Below, in pieces: positions 62,037 to 64,000 of a stretch of DNA of 64,000 bases. How positions within the stretch are numbered: the stretch's first letter is position 1; the number at the start of each line of letters is the position of its first letter. Made by a program: the position numbers and the translations under genes. The notes below the pieces were generated by a model. That model was not told where the DNA came from, did not search any database, and was given only the letters and a program-made list of their open reading frames with translations. Source of the stretch: CANIGN01 sp041391385 (lineage in GTDB: Bacteria; Bdellovibrionota; UBA2428); contig JAWKOD010000005.1 in the NCBI GenBank assembly GCA_041391385.1, positions 1 to 64,000 of the forward strand. Direction: 5' to 3'.

Positions 62037-63461
62037 TCAGTAGTCATCCTTCCAGTGGAAGTGTACGTGGTTATGGTGACAAGGGTAGTATTGTACAGCG
62101 TTATCAGCTCGTGAGCGTGAATAGCCGTGTGCGCTAACCAGATAGTCCTCAATCATTTTTCTGAGGCTTGGACTATTGATGTAAATGACAGAGATTTGTT
62201 GAGGGTCTGTGTCTATGAGAGCTTTAACCATTTCGAAAGTTTTCTCTTTGCTGAAGCAACTTGGGTCTTCAACGGTGCAAGCAGTGGCTTCTCCGTCTGG
62301 ACCAATAAGTCTTAAGTCAACTGCTCGACCTTCGTCGTGACTTCCATGCCCAGGTGTTTCGCGATGGTAGGGCCACGCAAAGTAGGGCTCTCGGTTGATA
62401 TCACCGACTCCCATGTAGATGCCTTTATCTTTGAGGACATTGGCAGCCTTTAAAATATTACCGATAACATAAGGTCGTCCCCAAAGGTATCCGTTTGATC
62501 CGTAGTAGGTGTGGTATCCATTTTTCTTGCGATCATCCCAGCTACTGAATGGTAGTTTTTCAGAGATTCTTTTTGATCTTCTATTATATTTGGCATCAAT
62601 TTCTTGTATGGTTCTCGGAGCTGAAGAAGTTGCAGTGCTGGATCCTGTGTGTGTTGTAGAAGCGGTTGCAGTAGTTGTACTTGTTGCGCTACCGCTTGAT
62701 GTTGAGGCTCGAGGAATGCTTGCCGCACTCACGACTTGTCTTGCACTTTCTGTTGTTGAAGGAAAACTAAACTGAGGTGTTTCCCAAAAGCTTGATTTTA
62801 TACCCGTACAAGCTTGATTCTTTAAAAATCCGACTTGTGAAGCATGTGCAGCTTTAAGTTGAGTGAATACGCTTGGTTCACCTGCGGGATGACTTTGTGC
62901 TAAGAGGTGATTTAGATCAGTAGATTTTTTATAGACAGCTCTCTTCTCAAGAGCATTTTTAAAAACAATTTCAGCTGTGCTTGCTAGGCTTTGAATATAT
63001 GCTTGGATCTTTTCATCGTTTTCAAGTCCAGGATTTCTTCCTTTGATTTGAGATATGGCTTTATCGATAAAATTTTTCTTAAAACTTTCACCAGCAGCTT
63101 TGTCGTTTGCGTAGTTTGATTTGGCTACCGCATTGTTAAATCCAAGGAAGGTATTGAGAAGGTACCAGCTTTGCGTACTGTAATCGCTGTCCATTCGACC
63201 TGGGACGCATACAAAAAGATCGGCTAATCGTGCAGCAAGAGCTTGGGCTTCGCCATCAAGGTGTGCATCGTTTGAATTAGGGAGTGTGCTTGTCGCTGAT
63301 GCTCTGCTGACGACTTGATCTTCGGCGGGGGCTTCTTGGTAGAGAGCGAGTGCAGCTTCTGCGTCGTCATGAGTCGCCCAAGACAGAGCTGTGAATAGCA
63401 AAGTTGAGCCAAGTATTGCCCTTTTAAAGAAATTAAACTTTCCGTGTGTTCCCCTCGTCAT
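62037..63461 (-). CDS. MepA-like murein endopeptidase (M74/LAS type), secreted
   Basis: About 474 residues from the ATG at 63461 (GGGGAA upstream), with a basic start and signal segment (RAILGSTLLFTALSWA). A long Ala/Ser/Thr-rich helical part precedes the C-terminal catalytic region: HGSHDEGRAVDLR and HHNHVHFHW are the zinc-binding HxxGxxxD and HxH motifs of LAS peptidases such as MepA. It would cut peptidoglycan cross-links. The large N-terminal extension is unusual for MepA and could target or regulate it. Confidence 0.8.
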   Translation of the reverse strand: MTRGTHGKFNFFKRAILGSTLLFTALSWATHDDAEAALALYQEAPAEDQVVSRASATSTLPNSNDAHLDGEAQALAARLADLFVCVPGRMDSDYSTQSWYLLNTFLGFNNAVAKSNYANDKAAGESFKKNFIDKAISQIKGRNPGLENDEKIQAYIQSLASTAEIVFKNALEKRAVYKKSTDLNHLLAQSHPAGEPSVFTQLKAAHASQVGFLKNQACTGIKSSFWETPQFSFPSTTESARQVVSAASIPRASTSSGSATSTTTATASTTHTGSSTATSSAPRTIQEIDAKYNRRSKRISEKLPFSSWDDRKKNGYHTYYGSNGYLWGRPYVIGNILKAANVLKDKGIYMGVGDINREPYFAWPYHRETPGHGSHDEGRAVDLRLIGPDGEATACTVEDPSCFSKEKTFEMVKALIDTDPQQISVIYINSPSLRKMIEDYLVSAHGYSRSRADNAVQYYPCHHNHVHFHWKDDY

Positions 63462-63582
63462 ATGGTTCCCCACATAGAGTGAAGCAGCTTTCGTGCCAGG
63501 CCTTAACACTGTTAAGAGGCCTCTTCACACAATGAAGGCTGTCGATCTACTTGGCAGATGTTTAAAAGGTCTCTGACGCCTT

Positions 63583-64000
63583 TTATTTAAACACGTGGTC
63601 GTAGATTGTAGATGGATCGGGATACTTTTCTTGTCTCACTTGAGCGTGGGCCTCGTTCATCTCATTGAGGGCTTCTTCCCAGATTACTGAAGCTTGCTCT
63701 TTAGAAAGCCAATTGTTTTTTTCGAGCTTACGCGCAAAGATCTCAATGCAATCTTCTTCGCCCTCTATGCGATTGGCACCAGAAGAGGAACTGTGACCAT
63801 TGAGACGAGAAACTTTCATCTCTAAGAGGAAGGGTTTTTGAGTGTCGCGCACATAGTCCATGGCGTCTTTTAGTGCCGACCAAGCCTTCTCCGGTGAGTT
63901 GCCATCGGCAACGTTGCTTTTAATTCCATAAGCTTTTGCTCTATCGGCAATGTGCTTTTCTCCGTGCTGAGTTTTAGCAGGGGTCGAGATTCCATATTCA
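63583..64000 (-). CDS. 2-oxoacid dehydrogenase E1 alpha subunit (C-terminal part)
   Basis: The frame is open to the right window edge, so only about 138 C-terminal residues are seen. EYGISTPAKTQHGEKHIADR, RAKAYGIKSNVADGNSP and EMKVSRLNGHSSSSG are the family motifs around the TPP site and phosphorylation loop. It pairs with the E1-beta gene 6 kb downstream. The stop at 63583 is followed by 121 bp before the MepA-like gene. Confidence 0.92.
   Translation of the reverse strand, partial: EYGISTPAKTQHGEKHIADRAKAYGIKSNVADGNSPEKAWSALKDAMDYVRDTQKPFLLEMKVSRLNGHSSSSGANRIEGEEDCIEIFARKLEKNNWLSKEQASVIWEEALNEMNEAHAQVRQEKYPDPSTIYDHVFK

Overview
The window looks like a chromosomal segment of a Gram-negative bacterium, most plausibly a member of Bdellovibrionota or a close relative. 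This rests on content and style, not on a database search: many small signal-peptide or lipobox proteins of unknown function, an OmpA-type envelope protein, secreted trypsin-like and murein peptidases, a Bacteroidetes-like DAHP synthase/chorismate mutase fusion, and a branched-chain 2-oxoacid dehydrogenase cluster with lipB. There is no rRNA gene. One tRNA is intact (Arg-CCU) and one is damaged (Phe-GAA).

Layout. 1-6.9 kb: the end of an adenylate-forming enzyme, a large Ig-like/beta-propeller lipoprotein with a glycine-rich repeat tail, and an OmpA-family protein. 6.9-11.5 kb: genes in decay (a frameshifted HTTM membrane protein, a histidine-kinase remnant, a cytochrome-c-like gene with an in-frame TGA) around a trypsin-like protease and a 155-bp MITE with target-site duplication. 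11.7-24.4 kb: a degraded mobile region. It has four IS91-family remnants, IS5- and IS481-like remnants, an integrase in two separated halves, an excisionase-like gene, a replication-relaxation protein, a BrnT/BrnA-like toxin-antitoxin pair, truncated ribD and rpoN, and a tRNA-Phe without its 5' acceptor strand.

25.2-31.4 kb: a five-gene overlapping operon (ATP-grasp, MFS, ATP-grasp, DAHP synthase-chorismate mutase, radical SAM/SPASM) behind a sigma-54-like promoter. It reads as an undescribed small-molecule or peptide pathway. 31.3-49.4 kb: two long inverted copies of a prepilin-like gene flank about 15 kb. They share about 420 N-terminal residues but have unrelated C-terminal tips that face each other. 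One copy is intact; the other is broken only at its 5' end. Recombination between them would exchange tips, giving a possible pilin tip-switching system. The enclosed segment holds most of the shikimate pathway (aroB, aroA, a trifunctional aroK-aroD-aroE fusion in the order of the eukaryotic AROM protein, aroC), plus fadD, a YebC-family regulator, AMP nucleosidase and several envelope proteins.

49.5-64 kb: lipoproteins, UbiE/MenG methyltransferase, then a minus-strand run of E1-beta, E2, dihydrolipoamide dehydrogenase and LipB. E1-alpha lies 6 kb upstream, separated from E1-beta by a block of secreted proteins, a stress kinase and an MepA-like peptidase. LipB attaches octanoate to the E2 lipoyl domain on the way to lipoylation, so these genes form one functional unit despite the split.
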